NCBI GenBank assembly: GCA_013400975.1
Contig: WBMZ01008619.1
Span: 558,001-622,000, forward strand
Length of the DNA stretch: 64,000 bases
Reading direction: 5' to 3'
From: Atrichornis clamosus
Lineage: Eukaryota > Chordata > Aves > Passeriformes > Menuridae
Made by a program: the position numbers and the translations under genes. This document shows, one piece after another, positions 47,430 to 59,380 of this stretch. Every line of letters begins with the position of its first letter. Position 1 is the stretch's first letter. Under the pieces are notes generated by a model. It was not told where the DNA came from. It made no database searches and worked only from the letters and a program-made list of their open reading frames with translations.

Positions 47430-50234
47430 GTTTTGTGGTTGGTAAGTGTGAGTTTGAGTAACATGACTAGTTCAGAAAGAATCACCTTTTTACAGTCCTA
47501 AATTTAAACCAAATCTTGGCTTTTTATTTTTCTGAAATACATATTGTTTGTATTTTATTTGTATGTTCTTGGCACACTTGTGATATGCTGGGACAAAAAA
47601 AACCCCAAAAAACAACCCAACCCTTAGACATAACAACTTTGTTCTAACTGAAAGAGGATCTCCTCTCCTTTGTAAGCAAGCCACTATTTAATTTTCTTCA
47701 TTTGAAGTTTGACTGACATGTAAAAGGAGGTTACATAACAAACCATGTTCTTAATTTACAAATGAATCAACATCGTGTTAAGGAATAAACCTCATAAAAA
47801 TCCAGCCAGCATATTGCTATACACCAGCTTTTGTTGTTGCTTTGTAGCTACTGAAGAGGCACCCAGACTAGAAACTCAAATTCACTGCCCTTTTCTAGAT
47901 ATGAGGAGCAACATAAAAGTGGGAGCTTTGTGACAGGAGAACTTTTCTGTTCCTTTTTTACCTGCTCAGTCTGGAATGATATCAGTGACACCCTTTTTAC
48001 ACTTAGATTCTCATCCGAAATAAGAAGCTAAAATATGTACACAATGTTTCTTAGAGTCCTGATATGATTGAAATTAGGATAAATGACTCCTTTGCTCTTA
48101 CAATAACGTGTAATGGTGCAATCTTAAGAAAGTTGACTTTGCACATCCCAAGAGAACTTGATTTTACGTTTGTGGGCAGGAGAGGGAAGGTCTGTAGGAC
48201 CCTGAGTGCCCTGCTGTCCCCTGAACACACAAATCAGCTGTGGAGGTACTGCAGTTACTCTTTAGGGTCTCACTGAGCTGCCAACGTGTCTTGATGTACC
48301 TCAGATCTCTGAACTTCATTTTTAACTCCTGAAATCGACAGTGATGACATTTCTGCTCACTTCCGTTCATCCGTGGCAACACTAATGAAGCTGGCAGCTC
48401 TTTCACACCTAAGTTCCAGTACTTTCCACAACAAGAGATGTTGCCTTCTCTTGTATGTCTGATTCAGCAGCTGAACTCAGAGTGCTTTGACCTGCTGGGA
48501 AAAAGCTTCAGGTGAAAGTGCTCCCTGTCCTGCCCAGTAATTCTGTGGTAAATTCTTCTGCCTGGCTTAAAGATTTGGACACATCCTTCTCTGGCAGCTC
48601 ATCTGGGGTGAGTTGCTCTCCCATTCCAAATGCTCCACTTGATATGAAATATGATAAAAATATGGGAACAGCTTCCTGTTGTTGCTCCAATAAATATTTA
48701 GTCAGTGACACAAAGCAGAGCAAGCTCATGAGGAGAAGCTGAGAGACTGCCAGCTGGTAATTAGTGACTGCTGTGGGAGACTGGACTCCAGGGTTCCCAT
48801 CCTTGCTCCAAATCCAACAGTGCTGGGTCTTGGTCCTAAGTCTCCTTCACCCTAAATGACTTTGGCTGTTGGCCTTGAGTTGAAGAGGACAGCACAACTT
48901 GTCTCCTTGGATTTGTGTGGGATGGGATTCACCTGCTCTGATGCTCTCTGAGACTGTTCTGGAAATAAACATCTCCTTTCAGTCCGGAATTAAACACTGG
49001 ATTTTCTTCAGGCTCCACCATTCCCTGGTCGTTTTTAATATCTTAGTGATCTGATGTTTGATATTGTGGAAGATATTGATATTCCTGGAAGACCTTGTGA
49101 GAGACTTCCTTTGTTATGGTGATAATTAATGAAGTGTTTGCATTACTTTCTAATCCCAAATGTCTGGGCATAGGATCAACAACCTGTCCTTATTTACTTA
49201 GTTCTTTGAAGGTTTCTATTGTAAATGTGAAGGTTCTCACCTCAGCTGCAGCTAGAGACATGAACAGATTAGGGGTAAATGAGGTGTTGACATAAGTGGA
49301 ATTGAAAAAATATAATTGAGACAGAACTGGAATTTAAAGTGGTATTTTTTAGCTTATTCAGAACTTTGCTTTTCTTGCTCTGAAATCAGGTTCTAAATCT
49401 CACAGGGATTGAAAGGAAAAGAGCATCTCCTAATCTGGAAAGCATTTTGCTCTGTGGCACCTCTGTAAGGCAGGATTGATGTTGGGGTTTTCCAGGTGAG
49501 AAAGAGTGGCATTAAGGATTGGGCATCACCTGAAACCACACATTCTGAGTTTCTGGATGGGGTGATGTTGTTGAATGCACATCTGTAACTCAGAACACTT
49601 ATTTTGAGTGCCTTCATTTCTGGAGTGAGGCCTCTGCATTTGGGAGCAGAGAAATGAATGAAGCTTAAGCTGAATCCTGTGCTGTTCATGTCCTTCCCAG
49701 ATAAAACTTTCCCCCACTCTTATAGCCAACTACCAATATTTCAAGTTGTTATTGGGTTTAGGGTTGGGTTTTCTTTGCTCTGTAATATGTTGTTAGCAAT
49801 TGGGATATCACTGAACTGACGACAAACACAAAGTGTGCTCAGCAAGGAAGATGGGACCAAGGCTGACATTAAAACTCCATCTATCTCTACCTTTGTAAAA
49901 GAAGAGTGGGAAAGGTTCTCCTGTGCCTTCAAATGTGCTTCATTGCAATGAAGTGAGATATTCTTACGTGGCCTTGAGGGAAAACCTCCATCCTGTGCAT
50001 CCAGGCAGCATTCCTGGCTTGGGGCTACTCCTCTGGCCCAGGCAGGATTACTCAGAAAGCCTTTGTGATGTACTGAGGCACCAAAGAGCACCGTGTGCCA
50101 CAGCCCGCTCACCGGATGCACAGTCACACGAAAACAATTGTTCAAACTCTAAAAGAAACCTCATAACAGGGCCCGAAGCTCCCCATTCATGGCCTGACTG
50201 GAGCCCCAGCTGCTCTGGGGAGTGATTTCCCTGC
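47430..50234. other. No recognised feature
   Basis: Non-coding sequence including an A/C-rich low-complexity stretch at 47596-47625. No gene or repeat family recognised. Confidence 0.42.
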
Positions 50235-50760
50235 CTTCCCGGCCCGCCAAGCCAGCTCCAGCTGCGTTTGTGGGACAGAACTGCCCCAGGAGTGCCAGGC
50301 AGAGGTGGCGGAGCAGGAGGAAGGCACGGGAGCGCCGGGACGTGCGGAGGAGGTGCCTTCCAGGGGATCATTTCGGAGCAGGGCTTGGCTGAAGCCCTGA
50401 GCGTATGAGTTGGCCTCTGGCCACGCAGCAGCTCGGAATGACCTTAAAAAGCAGTGGAAGTTGTGTGAGCGTGTGCTGCTGGAACAGGAGCAGGGACAGC
50501 CCCGGTGCTGACTCACGGGCTGGGAGCTCGGGGGGAAGATGAATGTTGGGTTATTCATCACCACCCAGGCCGGGCTGTGGCGGGGTGTCCGTGCTCTCCT
50601 GCAGGAATCCACACGTCCCCGGGTTCCCTTGCGTCAGAGCCGGCGTTTCTGTGGAAAAGGAAACCTTGGCAAAAGGCAAATCCAGCTGGAATCTAGATCA
50701 GGGTCTGGAGGTGCTGCTCTGCGTCGGAGCGGCAGCGCCGAGGTTGTTCTGCCCACAAGG
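50235..50760. promoter_or_regulatory. GC- and CpG-enriched segment (weak CpG island)
   Basis: A hand count gives about 30 CpG in roughly 540 bp, well above the surroundings but less dense than at 18845-19140. An AP-1 heptamer (TGACTCA) lies at 50509. No start codon context or splice donor stands out. The overlapping frames on both strands reflect GC richness. It could be a weak regulatory island or just GC-rich unique DNA. Confidence 0.3.
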
Positions 50761-52337
50761 AAAGAAGGAAAGTAAAGAGAACAATCCTGTTTAATGTGGC
50801 TCCAGCCACAACTGGGGCTAGTTATGGATTCCTCCAGTAATTAATCCAATAAACAACAAGACTGGGGTTTGCCACTGGATGAGACAGACGCCAGAAGCAT
50901 CTCCAGGTACTTCTCCAGGAGGCCTTGACCCCACAGGGGTCATCAGAAGAGAGAGTGAGGACTACATCAGAACTCATTAAATGATTAAAACATCATTACT
51001 ATTTGGAAGCTTATCTCTGCTCTCTGAGCTCAAGGACACTTGTGCAGAATACCTTCAATAAAATTCTCATGGCTGGGAGTGAAAAATGAGTGAAAAATTT
51101 TAATGAGGCAGCTTCATGGGCATTTCTGTTTGTGCAGAATGGTTGTGCTTTGGGGCAAAGGCTCAATAGTTAAAACTAAAATAAAAGCCAGCTCCCATTT
51201 TGAATACAGCTTATAAAAGTGTGTGCTGGGTGTTTAGGCTATGGTTTAGGTTAAGGTTTAGGTACGGGGAGGGTGTGGGGGTCTGTGGGGACAGGCCAGG
51301 GCTGCCCCATGCTGGACACAGCCTGTTCAGCCTCCTCACTGCTGGACCTGGGAGTTACATCAGGGGTGCCTTGGTGAAAAATGGGGTTTAAAAAGAGGCA
51401 AAATGTCACCCAGGCAAGGGGGATGCGGAGAAAAGTGTGAGGAAGGACTTGGTACAGACACAGTGGAGGCCTATGGAGGACCCACTCTGGAACAGGTGAA
51501 AATTATACGGAGGGAAGAGTGTCAGGGAGAGTTAAGGATTGACCATAACCCTCCATTCCCTGTCTGCATTCACTGTGCAGGTCTCAGGGGGAAGCAGAGG
51601 AATCTGGAGTGAAACTGCACCTTTGAAGACATGGGTGGGGTAGGCAAAGGTGTTTTAGTTTCTCATCTTCTCAACCTATTTCAATTGGCAATACATTTAT
51701 TTTTTTTTTAATACCTGTTTTGCCTATGGCCATAGTTGCTAAGTGATCTCCCTGCTTTTATCTCAACCTACAAGTTTTCCATCTTGTATTCCTCCCCTGC
51801 CCTGCTGAGGAGGGGGAGTTTGTTGTAGTCTCCTGACACGTAACCAAAATCTCTTCAGGAAGAACTGATGCATCAGCATCTCCCTCAGAAGAGCCACCCC
51901 TGCCCAGGGCCCTGGCAGCTGCTGCACCTTCCCGAGAGCCTGGGAGGTCTGGGGGAAGCACAGCTGGAAGCTCGGGAAGCACCATTACAAACACTAATTC
52001 TGGAGGAGACTATATCGTTACCTTGGGCTAATAGTTTTAAACCAAATCATCTGGATCAGGCACCTGCCTAGGTGATCACCATAGCAATATCCAAACAAAC
52101 AGGAGTAACCTTAACGTTATCAACCTGAGGAAAACGAGGGGCTGGGCTGCAGTTTTGGAGAGTATTTAACATTGTGCCTACGGGGTCTTTTTGCAGGCAA
52201 ATATGAGCTTGTTTAGTGCATGCACTGGACTGACCAAAAGACACGTGACTGTGCAGGGCTCTGTGCCTGACCTGTACAGGGCAAACCTCTGCAGACCTTA
52301 TTAGTTTGGGCAAAAGGATGAGGGATACCGAGCTGAT
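50761..52337. other. No recognised feature; short TTTAGG-like run
   Basis: Non-coding. At 51231-51264 there are four GTTTAGG/GTTAAGG-like units in a row, a degenerate short tandem. Otherwise unique-looking, with a T run near 51697. Confidence 0.42.
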
Positions 52338-52763
52338 CAGAGGGATGGAGCAGCTCTCCTGCGAGAAAAGGCTGAGATAATTGGGATTGTTCAGCCTGGT
52401 GACGACCGGGGTGACCTCGTTGTGGCCTTCCAGTGCCTGATGGAGCCAACAGGAAAGATGGAGAGAGACTTTGGACAAGGGCCTGGAGTGACAGGACAAG
52501 GGGGAACGGCTTCAGATTGACAGGGGGCAGGGTTAGATGGGATATTGGGAAGAAATTCTTTCCTGTGAGGGTGGGGAGGCCCTGGCACAGGGTGCCCAGA
52601 GAAGCTGTGGCGGCCCCTGGATCCCTGGAAGTGTCCAAGGCCAGGTTGGACGGGGCTTGGAGCACCCTGGGATAGTGGAAGGTGTCCCTGCCCATGGCAG
52701 GGGGTGGAGCAAAATAATCTTTGAAGTCCCTTCCTACCCAGGCCATTCTGTGATTCTGTGAAA
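52338..52763 (+). repeat. CR1 LINE 3' fragment, young type, ~425 bp
   Basis: Begins near ATCAGAGGGATGGAGCAGCT, continues TTGGGATTGTTCAGCCTGGT and CAGGAAAGATGGAGAGAGAC, then the conserved CCTGGCACAGGGTGCCCAGA and GGGGCTTGGAGCACCCTGGG blocks, and ends with TTCCTACCC and ATTCTGTGATTCTGTG. It is a good local reference for the layout of the rearranged copy at 58966-59380. The 209, 138 and 143 aa frames on the minus strand are passive. Confidence 0.95.
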
Positions 52764-54542
52764 AGTCTGTACCTGCAAAAGCTCTGTCTGACCTGAACAC
52801 AGGACAAATCCTGTCTGTTGGATACCCTGTGAACACATCCAAAGTGAATCAGGAGCTGTAGTTCATGGCCTGTCCATGGATCATCAGTCCCTGAGCTGCC
52901 CTGGTGTATCCTCCCTGCTCAGTGGATGCTCAGCCCTCACGCTGGGCAGGGAACAACTTCAAACTGTGTGTATACATACTTTTCCCCCAAAGTCATGCAG
53001 GCAGCTGACTGAGCTGCTTGAAATGATCATTTGGATTAAAGAAGAAAACAGTAAACATGATTAAATGGATATTAAAAGGAGTCTGGAGGAAGGAAAAGGG
53101 CACAGGCACCCATATATCTCGCTCTGGGGTATCTGCGTCAACAAAGCCAGAAAAGCAGCTGTTGGGATTGTTTTGGGGAGCTCTGGAGTGGTGATGTTTC
53201 TACAGGAAAATGTGCAGTTAGCATCCTGCTGGGATGGGATCAGCCTCAGCCACCCTCTGGAGCTCAGCTCCTCATGCAAACCAGCTGAGCTCTGTCTGTC
53301 CACAGCGAGGAGGGAACACCAGGCACTCGGACTGGTTTCACTGCTGGAAGAATCTGGAAGAATTCACGAGTTCACAGTTCAGGAATGCTCCTAAGAAACC
53401 ACAACAAGGGAATTTGAGCAACTGCAGACATGGAAAGTCTGTGAAGCACAGACCCAAGCTCCCTGTGGAGAAGTAAAGAAGGAAAGGGAGGTGAGGATGA
53501 CCTAAAGAAGGAAAACCTCCGGGATTTCTGACGCATCTCCCTCGAGGGCTCTTTAAGCAGCTTCATATGGAGAACATGGGATTTCCTGGTGGCATCAGTG
53601 GCAGGCTGGGGCAGGTCCTGCCCCTCCTGCCCTCCCGTTGGGATCCATGAGCTGTGCTGGGAGTGATGGGGATGTGGATGCAGCACTGGGACAGCTCTTG
53701 TGGCTCCCAGGTGACTGGTGACCATCGGAGACACGTGGCAAGGATGACTGTGTGTCACAGACCTGTGACTTGGCAAAGAACTACACCTTCAATGTGTGGC
53801 TTATTAAAAAAACCCAAACAACCAAAAATAGAGAGAAAAGAGAAAACTCCTGCCTTTAGAACTGTTGGATGCCAGCTTAACCTGGTTTTAATGGTATCTC
53901 GCCTTCATCCATCTGACAAAGCAGATGGGGGCTATTTTACATGGGAGAAGAAATGAGCTATAAAAGGCAATTAGAAGAATGTTCCTCATTATACAGATCC
54001 TAGAAATCCTGCTCTGAGTGTTGATTAAAATATTCACTTGCTCCCTTTTTTTTTTTTTAAAAAAAAAGATGCCCAAAGCTGAGGTGGTTGGTACAGGAGC
54101 ATTTATATAGAGACAGAAGCATTCTGTGGTTGTGCTTAAATCAGACAAGAAAAAAAAAATTTATACATAATAGGAAGAGTGTAATTTCTCCAACATGTAA
54201 AAGATAAAGGATAGACCAAACAATCAAAAGCAGCAGCATAAAAGATTTGGAGATATGTTTTTAATATTAGCCTCACATAGCTTTGATTAATTTTTTTCCA
54301 GTCAGATGTTCCTAATGGAAAATTACAATGTAGCATCAAACAGCTCAGAGTTAGTGAATGTGGAGAGTAATTCTGAAGTGACAAACACATGTTTATAAAG
54401 CATGATGACTATTAACAATCATAAAAATTGTGGAAATACTTTTTAAATGCTTTTTGGCATAGTGTTGTATGTTCCTGTGAAGGACAGAATCTCTCAGCTG
54501 GGTTATGGGGAAAAATTCCCACTTGGCACCAAATGCTGCTTT
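52764..54542. other. No recognised feature
   Basis: Non-coding, with long T then A runs at 54048-54068 (an inverted-like T/A homopolymer pair). No gene supported. Confidence 0.42.
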
Positions 54543-54652
54543 GGGTTAGAAAGTAGTAGACCCTGGGTTATAAAATAGTAAACTCTGAGTTATAAAATAG
54601 TAAACTCTGGCTTACAAAATCGCAAACTCTATGTTATAAAATAGCAAACTCT
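54543..54652. repeat. 22-bp minisatellite, five copies
   Basis: Five tandem units of 22 bp lie at 54543, 54565, 54587, 54609 and 54631, each close to GGGTTATAAAATAGTAAACT plus CT. The middle copies are most alike and the outer ones have drifted. The array is followed by unique sequence. Confidence 0.93.
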
Positions 54653-55559
54653 CCTTTCATGGACTGCTGTATTTCCGCCACAGGTTTTGACAAGGGCTGC
54701 CCCAGCTTTGACAATCTCCCTTTCACACCCCTCTTTCCCCAGCATTCCCAACAACTCTGAGAGCTTCCCAGAGCAATTCTATCTGCAGAACTTCCTGATA
54801 ACCCCGCTGGCTTCCTGTCTGCAAACCACGCAGGAGGTTGTTGCTCCTGCTGACCGAGCCGTGTTGTCTGGCTGAACACTTTCACAGGGCTGTCTCTCTC
54901 GACACCAGTGCCCTAAAAGCCTGATTCTCCTGCAGAAATGCATTCTGTGCATTCCTGATTGTCTGACTCACAGCCCTGGTGCCAGGACTTCTCATTTCTA
55001 TTTATTCACCACGGGAAACCTAAAGTACAAATACAGTGGATGAAAGCCTGGCTCCAGTGAAGTCAAGGACAGAATTCTCATTGATGTCTGTGGGCAGAGA
55101 ACTTCACTTCTGTGCTTTTAGCTGTGCTTTACCATTCCTGGCTTAGGGCTAAAGGGACATTTGAAAAGGCTCTGTTGCCCGTAGTGATGATGAATTCCAG
55201 TGGCACTTCCAAACACAGCCCATGTGGACAAGAAGCATCTGTTTCCATCCTGAGGGGTTTGAAGCTTCTGAACTGAGGCAGATCCAAAGGAGGGCACAGC
55301 AAAGGTTTTTGTTCCACATGCTCAGATTTTTTGAGACTGTTTGAAGCTCTCCCTTAGGGCAGGCCATAGCAGGGGAATAAAGGGACATGGAGGTGCTGTT
55401 CAGCTTCTGGAAACACACAGAAGTTTGGTAACCAAAGATCTTCGTGTGGTGGAGCTTGTGCCCACCTGTCCCACCAGGAGAGGCCATTCCAAACCAAGAT
55501 TTTGATGGTTCTCTCGGAGGTAAACCAGCCCTTCGGTGGTGTAACCTGTCCAGCAGAGC
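54653..55559. other. No recognised feature
   Basis: Unique-looking non-coding DNA. No gene or repeat recognised. Confidence 0.42.
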
Positions 55560-55640
55560 ATCATAGAATGATTTGGGTTGGAAAGGCCCTCAAAGATCAT
55601 CTCATGGCAACCCCTGCACCATGAACAGGGATACACTGCA
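55560..55640 (-). repeat. CR1 LINE 3' tail, short
   Basis: Minus-strand terminus: ATCATAGAATGATTTGGGTT, GGAAAGGCCCTCAAAGATCA, then CAACCCCTGCACCATGAACA and a break. Only about 80 bp remain. Confidence 0.85.
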
Positions 55641-57765
55641 GCAGCACTGATGTGACTCTAATTTGTGCTGCAGTACCTAATTTTGCTGCTTCTCTACAGA
55701 AGTGAAAAGAATTATTTTGGATTGTACTGTAGTTATGGAGAGAAAACTTGGCTGTAGCCTTATTAACACATTGCAAGGGCTCACTGTGTTCCCATGAGCT
55801 CCGTCAAGTACAAATCCTGATAAAGAATCTTTAAGAAAAAAAGCAAAACACAAAAAAAAACCCAAAAAACAACCAAACCCAGAGCAGACCGTGCGTGTAG
55901 GAGCAGAAAATTTCAGGAAAAAAACCCCCAAATAGCTCAAAGTAGCATCTGAGTTGAGGAAAACCCATTGGTTAAAAAAAAATAATACAGACAGCTCCCC
56001 AGCGCTCAATTAATCATTTGCTTTTAACAACAGAGACTCAGAGGCAGGCCCAAAAGTGGAACGGGAAAGCAGGAGAAATGAAATGGTGCTTTGTCTTGTG
56101 ACTGAACCTGGTGCCCTTGCCAGGACACAACCAGTTCATCTGGGGAGAGAAACCCACTGGCCCACTTGGCATCCTGCAGCTGCTGGCATGTGCTGAACGA
56201 GGCAGTAGGTGGTCTGGCACTGTCCTCCTGGACGTGCTGGCTCACCAGGTCCCTTGCCTCGCAGGGAGGGAAAACAGCTCCACAGAAAGAGCTTTTCCAT
56301 AGGATTCATGAATTGTTTCATGGTACTTGGAGTTCTCTGTGAAATAGGTAGCTAAACCTTGAAAATGTATTCCGTAAGGCTTGGTTATTATAGGTTTCAC
56401 ACATAATTTCTTTGGAAATCTGGGGGTTTTTTGTTTCGGTGGTCTATACAACCATTTTAGTAGAGAAATTGTAGGTAAAACAAAATGTGTGCATTCAGAA
56501 ATCTTTATAATTACCAGGTGAAATAATGTCGCTAGGAATTTCAGATTAAGTGATTAAAAATCAGTGTTTCTCTCTGCCTTAGTGTCTGACTGTGTTTTGG
56601 CTCTGAAGGCTGTGACATGTTTCACTTTCTTATTTAAAATCTACTAGGTATTGATTGTGCTGGTAGTTACAAGTGTCCTTTAATGATTTATTATTTGTGT
56701 TATATTATTGTTACTGCAGGAATATATTCACCTTTATATAAAGGATGCCTGACTTGCACTAAACTCCTGGAAGAATGTTCAGGTTTTAAGTGGGGTGTCC
56801 AATGGAAAAAAGAGGAAGGATGCAGAAAGTTCAGGACATATTGGCTCAATTTGACACAAGTTTTCTATCAGTTTAGTGTTGTCTCTTAGTGCTTCTCTCT
56901 TCAGAGGCTGTGGTGGGGATGCCAGGCCAGACTTCAGAGGTTGAGATGGTGAGACATTATTTACATTTATAGTTACAACTTCAGCAGTTACTGCTGATCA
57001 GCTCAGGCAGCAAAGACCCATGGTGGAAGTCTGTCTTCCACTGGTGTTTAATCTGTGCGAAATTTGTTTATTTTCCTCTGACAGCTTAAATTGCAGCCTT
57101 TTCCATGAAATACACTGGATTTATGTGTGCTGATGGCCTCTGAAGTGGACAACTCCTTATACAGCTGCAGTTCTATTTAGTTTGATAGAAATGTCCCAAT
57201 TTTTTATTTTAAAAATTTGAATTTACTTCAGTTACTGTTTAATATAAAATGCACAGGATTTGTCCATCCTTCCCCTGTCCACTCAATGATTTTTTGATTC
57301 TCTTCTATGAAGTGACTTTAGATGGATGGTTCCCACCAGTGGACACGAAGAAACAGCACTTCAGATACGAATTTTAGGGCAGAGTGTCAATAAAAATGAA
57401 GCCAAAGGGACTTTTGGAGCAATTTGAGATGCCCAAATTCAGCCAACATCCCACTTCAAAACATCTACACCTTGGTTTTCCTGTGCATGTTTAGTGAAGG
57501 CAAGTTGCCTTCTTCCATGAGGAATGTTGGGAGTTCACTCTCCTGGGAGCTGTCAGGCAAAAGTGGGAGTGTAGGAAAGGGTTTCCTAAAATATAGATGC
57601 AAAACAGCTTTTCATTCAGTCTGTTCTGTCTTCCAGATCGAGAAGTTGAATGTGCTGCACAGCACAAGATGAAACAATTTAATTAGTTTGTTGTTTTGGG
57701 TCTTTTTTCAGTAGAAGGGGGTGCGGAAAGTCAGCTTTGCATCTCACTATCAAGCACAGTTGTCT
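55641..57765. other. No recognised feature
   Basis: A/T-leaning non-coding DNA with an A/C-rich low-complexity patch near 55833-55880. No supported gene. Confidence 0.42.
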
Positions 57766-57855
57766 CCATGAAATCTGAAAGCTCTGTCTTTAAACCATTG
57801 AAAATTTAATCCATGAAATCTGAAAGCTCTGTCTTTAAACCATTGAAAATTTCAT
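57766..57855. repeat. 45-bp tandem duplication
   Basis: Two adjacent 45-bp units (57766-57810 and 57811-57855), each starting CCATGAAATCTGAAAGCTCT, differ at a single base near the end of the unit. The high identity points to a recent event or an allele-length polymorphism. Confidence 0.95.
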
Positions 57856-58965
57856 GAGTTCCACCAGCAGATATGAAGTCAGCAGAATATTTCCGGGAGA
57901 TGTTCCCACTTCCTTTCCAAGTGTGCCCACTTTGTTTGTCTGGACTGGCCTCCTCAATCATCCAATGTTTGCATCTACTCCCTACCACTGCCTCCTTTTC
58001 CACGGTGAATTTCTGCCTGTCTGGTTTTAGTACGAGCACATAACACACTTTATTCCTTAAGAATCTGTTCCTTGGAAGGGGAAAAAAAAAAAAAAAAAAA
58101 GTCGCTCTTTTCCAAACAATTGTCAAGAGCTCCTAAGCCTTCTGGAGCATCACACAAAAGCAGCTTAATCCCGAGCTCTGCAAATGTCACAGTGCCTTGA
58201 TCCCCCTGAACAGGAATTTGTTAAGTTGTTGCTACAACATTTGCAGCAGCCGTGCCCTGTGTCGCTGCCTCGTGCCACAAATCACACGCAGGGAGCTGTC
58301 GGGGGTAACAAAAACACATCCAGGATGAAATGGCTTAAGTCCTGTCTGAGGGATGCAGTGCCATAATTCCAGGTTGTTCATTGCTTTTTTTCCTCTGTTT
58401 GCTTCTGCCGGAGCCTTTGAGACTGAATTAGGTCATGGATCTGTAGGGGGGGTGGAATTTGCTGTGTAGAGCGGAAAAAAATTCAAGTGGAGTGTAGCTG
58501 GGGTTTGATGCCTTCATAAGGATTTACTGAAAGTGGTTTTGTAGTGTGGCCTAGTCTGGAGATGCAGAGCCAGCACAGGGAAAAGGAGTTTGTTACTGTC
58601 TGGCTGTTGGGGCAGAACAGGGAGAAAACCAGTTCAGGACTGGTCAATCAGGGGATAAATGCCATTAAAGTTAATTTTCTTACTTTTTTTTTTTGCGGTA
58701 AGTCCTCTTGGGGAGATTCTATTGAGTGCTTCCATGAGTTTCAGCTCATGTGCTTCCAAATTGGGCTGAGGTCAGCCTGGCAGTGGCTGTGCAGGCAGGA
58801 GGAGGCAGCCACAGAGCAGGACAGGGCGAGCTCTGAGCTGGCACTGAAATCCCAGGTGGGGCAGAGCAGGATTTCTCAGCTTGGGTTTAGTGCCGGGCTG
58901 TCCCAGCGGGGATTTGCTGGGCTGCAGCCTGCCAGCTTGGGTAGCCCTTGGATGGAAAGTGTTAG
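57856..58965. other. No recognised feature; A20 run
   Basis: It contains an A run of about 20 bases at 58081-58100 with no gene-like sequence upstream. The 214 aa plus frame starting at 58544 continues into the CR1 at 58966 and is not a gene. Confidence 0.42.
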
Positions 58966-59253
58966 AATCATGGAATGGTCTGGGTTGGAGGGGGCCTTAA
59001 AGCTCAGCCCATTCCACCCCCTGCCCTGGGCAGGGACACCTCCCACTATCCCAGGGTGCTCCAAGCCCCGTCCAACCTGGCCTTGGACAATTCCAGGGAT
59101 CCAGGGGCAGCCACAGCTGCTCTGGGCACCCTGTGCCAGGGCCTCCCCACCCTCACAGGGAACAGTTCCTTCCCCTTATCCCATCTAACCCTGCTCTCTG
59201 GCAGTTTGAAGCTCTTCCCCCTTGCCCTGTCATCCCTTGTAAATTGTCTCTCT
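58966..59253 (-). repeat. CR1 LINE 3' part of an internally inverted copy
   Basis: Minus-strand CR1 from its terminus (GAATCATGGAATGGTCTGGG) through the shared block with two base differences, up to TTGTCTCTCT at 59253. That sequence equals the AGAGAGAC point of the element as seen at 52469-52476. Beyond it the element does not continue in the same orientation, and the next upstream piece follows in opposite orientation at 59254. Confidence 0.93.
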
Positions 59254-59380
59254 AGTAGCCCTGCTGTGAGGAAAATCTGGGGGAATTGGGATTGTTCAGT
59301 CTGGAAAAGAGAAGCTTCAGGGTGACCCATTTGCCCCTTCCAGTACCTGAAGGCAGCCACAGGAAAGATGGAAAGAGACT
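59254..59380 (+). repeat. Inverted 5' segment of the same CR1
   Basis: Plus-orientation CR1 piece (GGGGAATTGGGATTGTTCAG to AAAGATGGAAAGAGACT). It aligns with 52360-52475 of the intact copy, that is, the part directly upstream of what the minus-strand segment covers. Together the two segments make one element with its 5' part flipped. Confidence 0.88.

Noticed and set aside
52213..52842. 209 aa minus-strand frame
   Set aside because: It is the antisense of a plus-strand CR1 copy plus flanks. The same peptide stretch recurs at other CR1 loci.
58081..58100. A20 run as the tail of a retrocopy
   Set aside because: The upstream sequence is unique-looking and not gene-like. It is probably a simple homopolymer.
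58544..59188. 214 aa plus-strand frame
   Set aside because: Its second third enters a minus-strand CR1. The first part has no motif or splice context.
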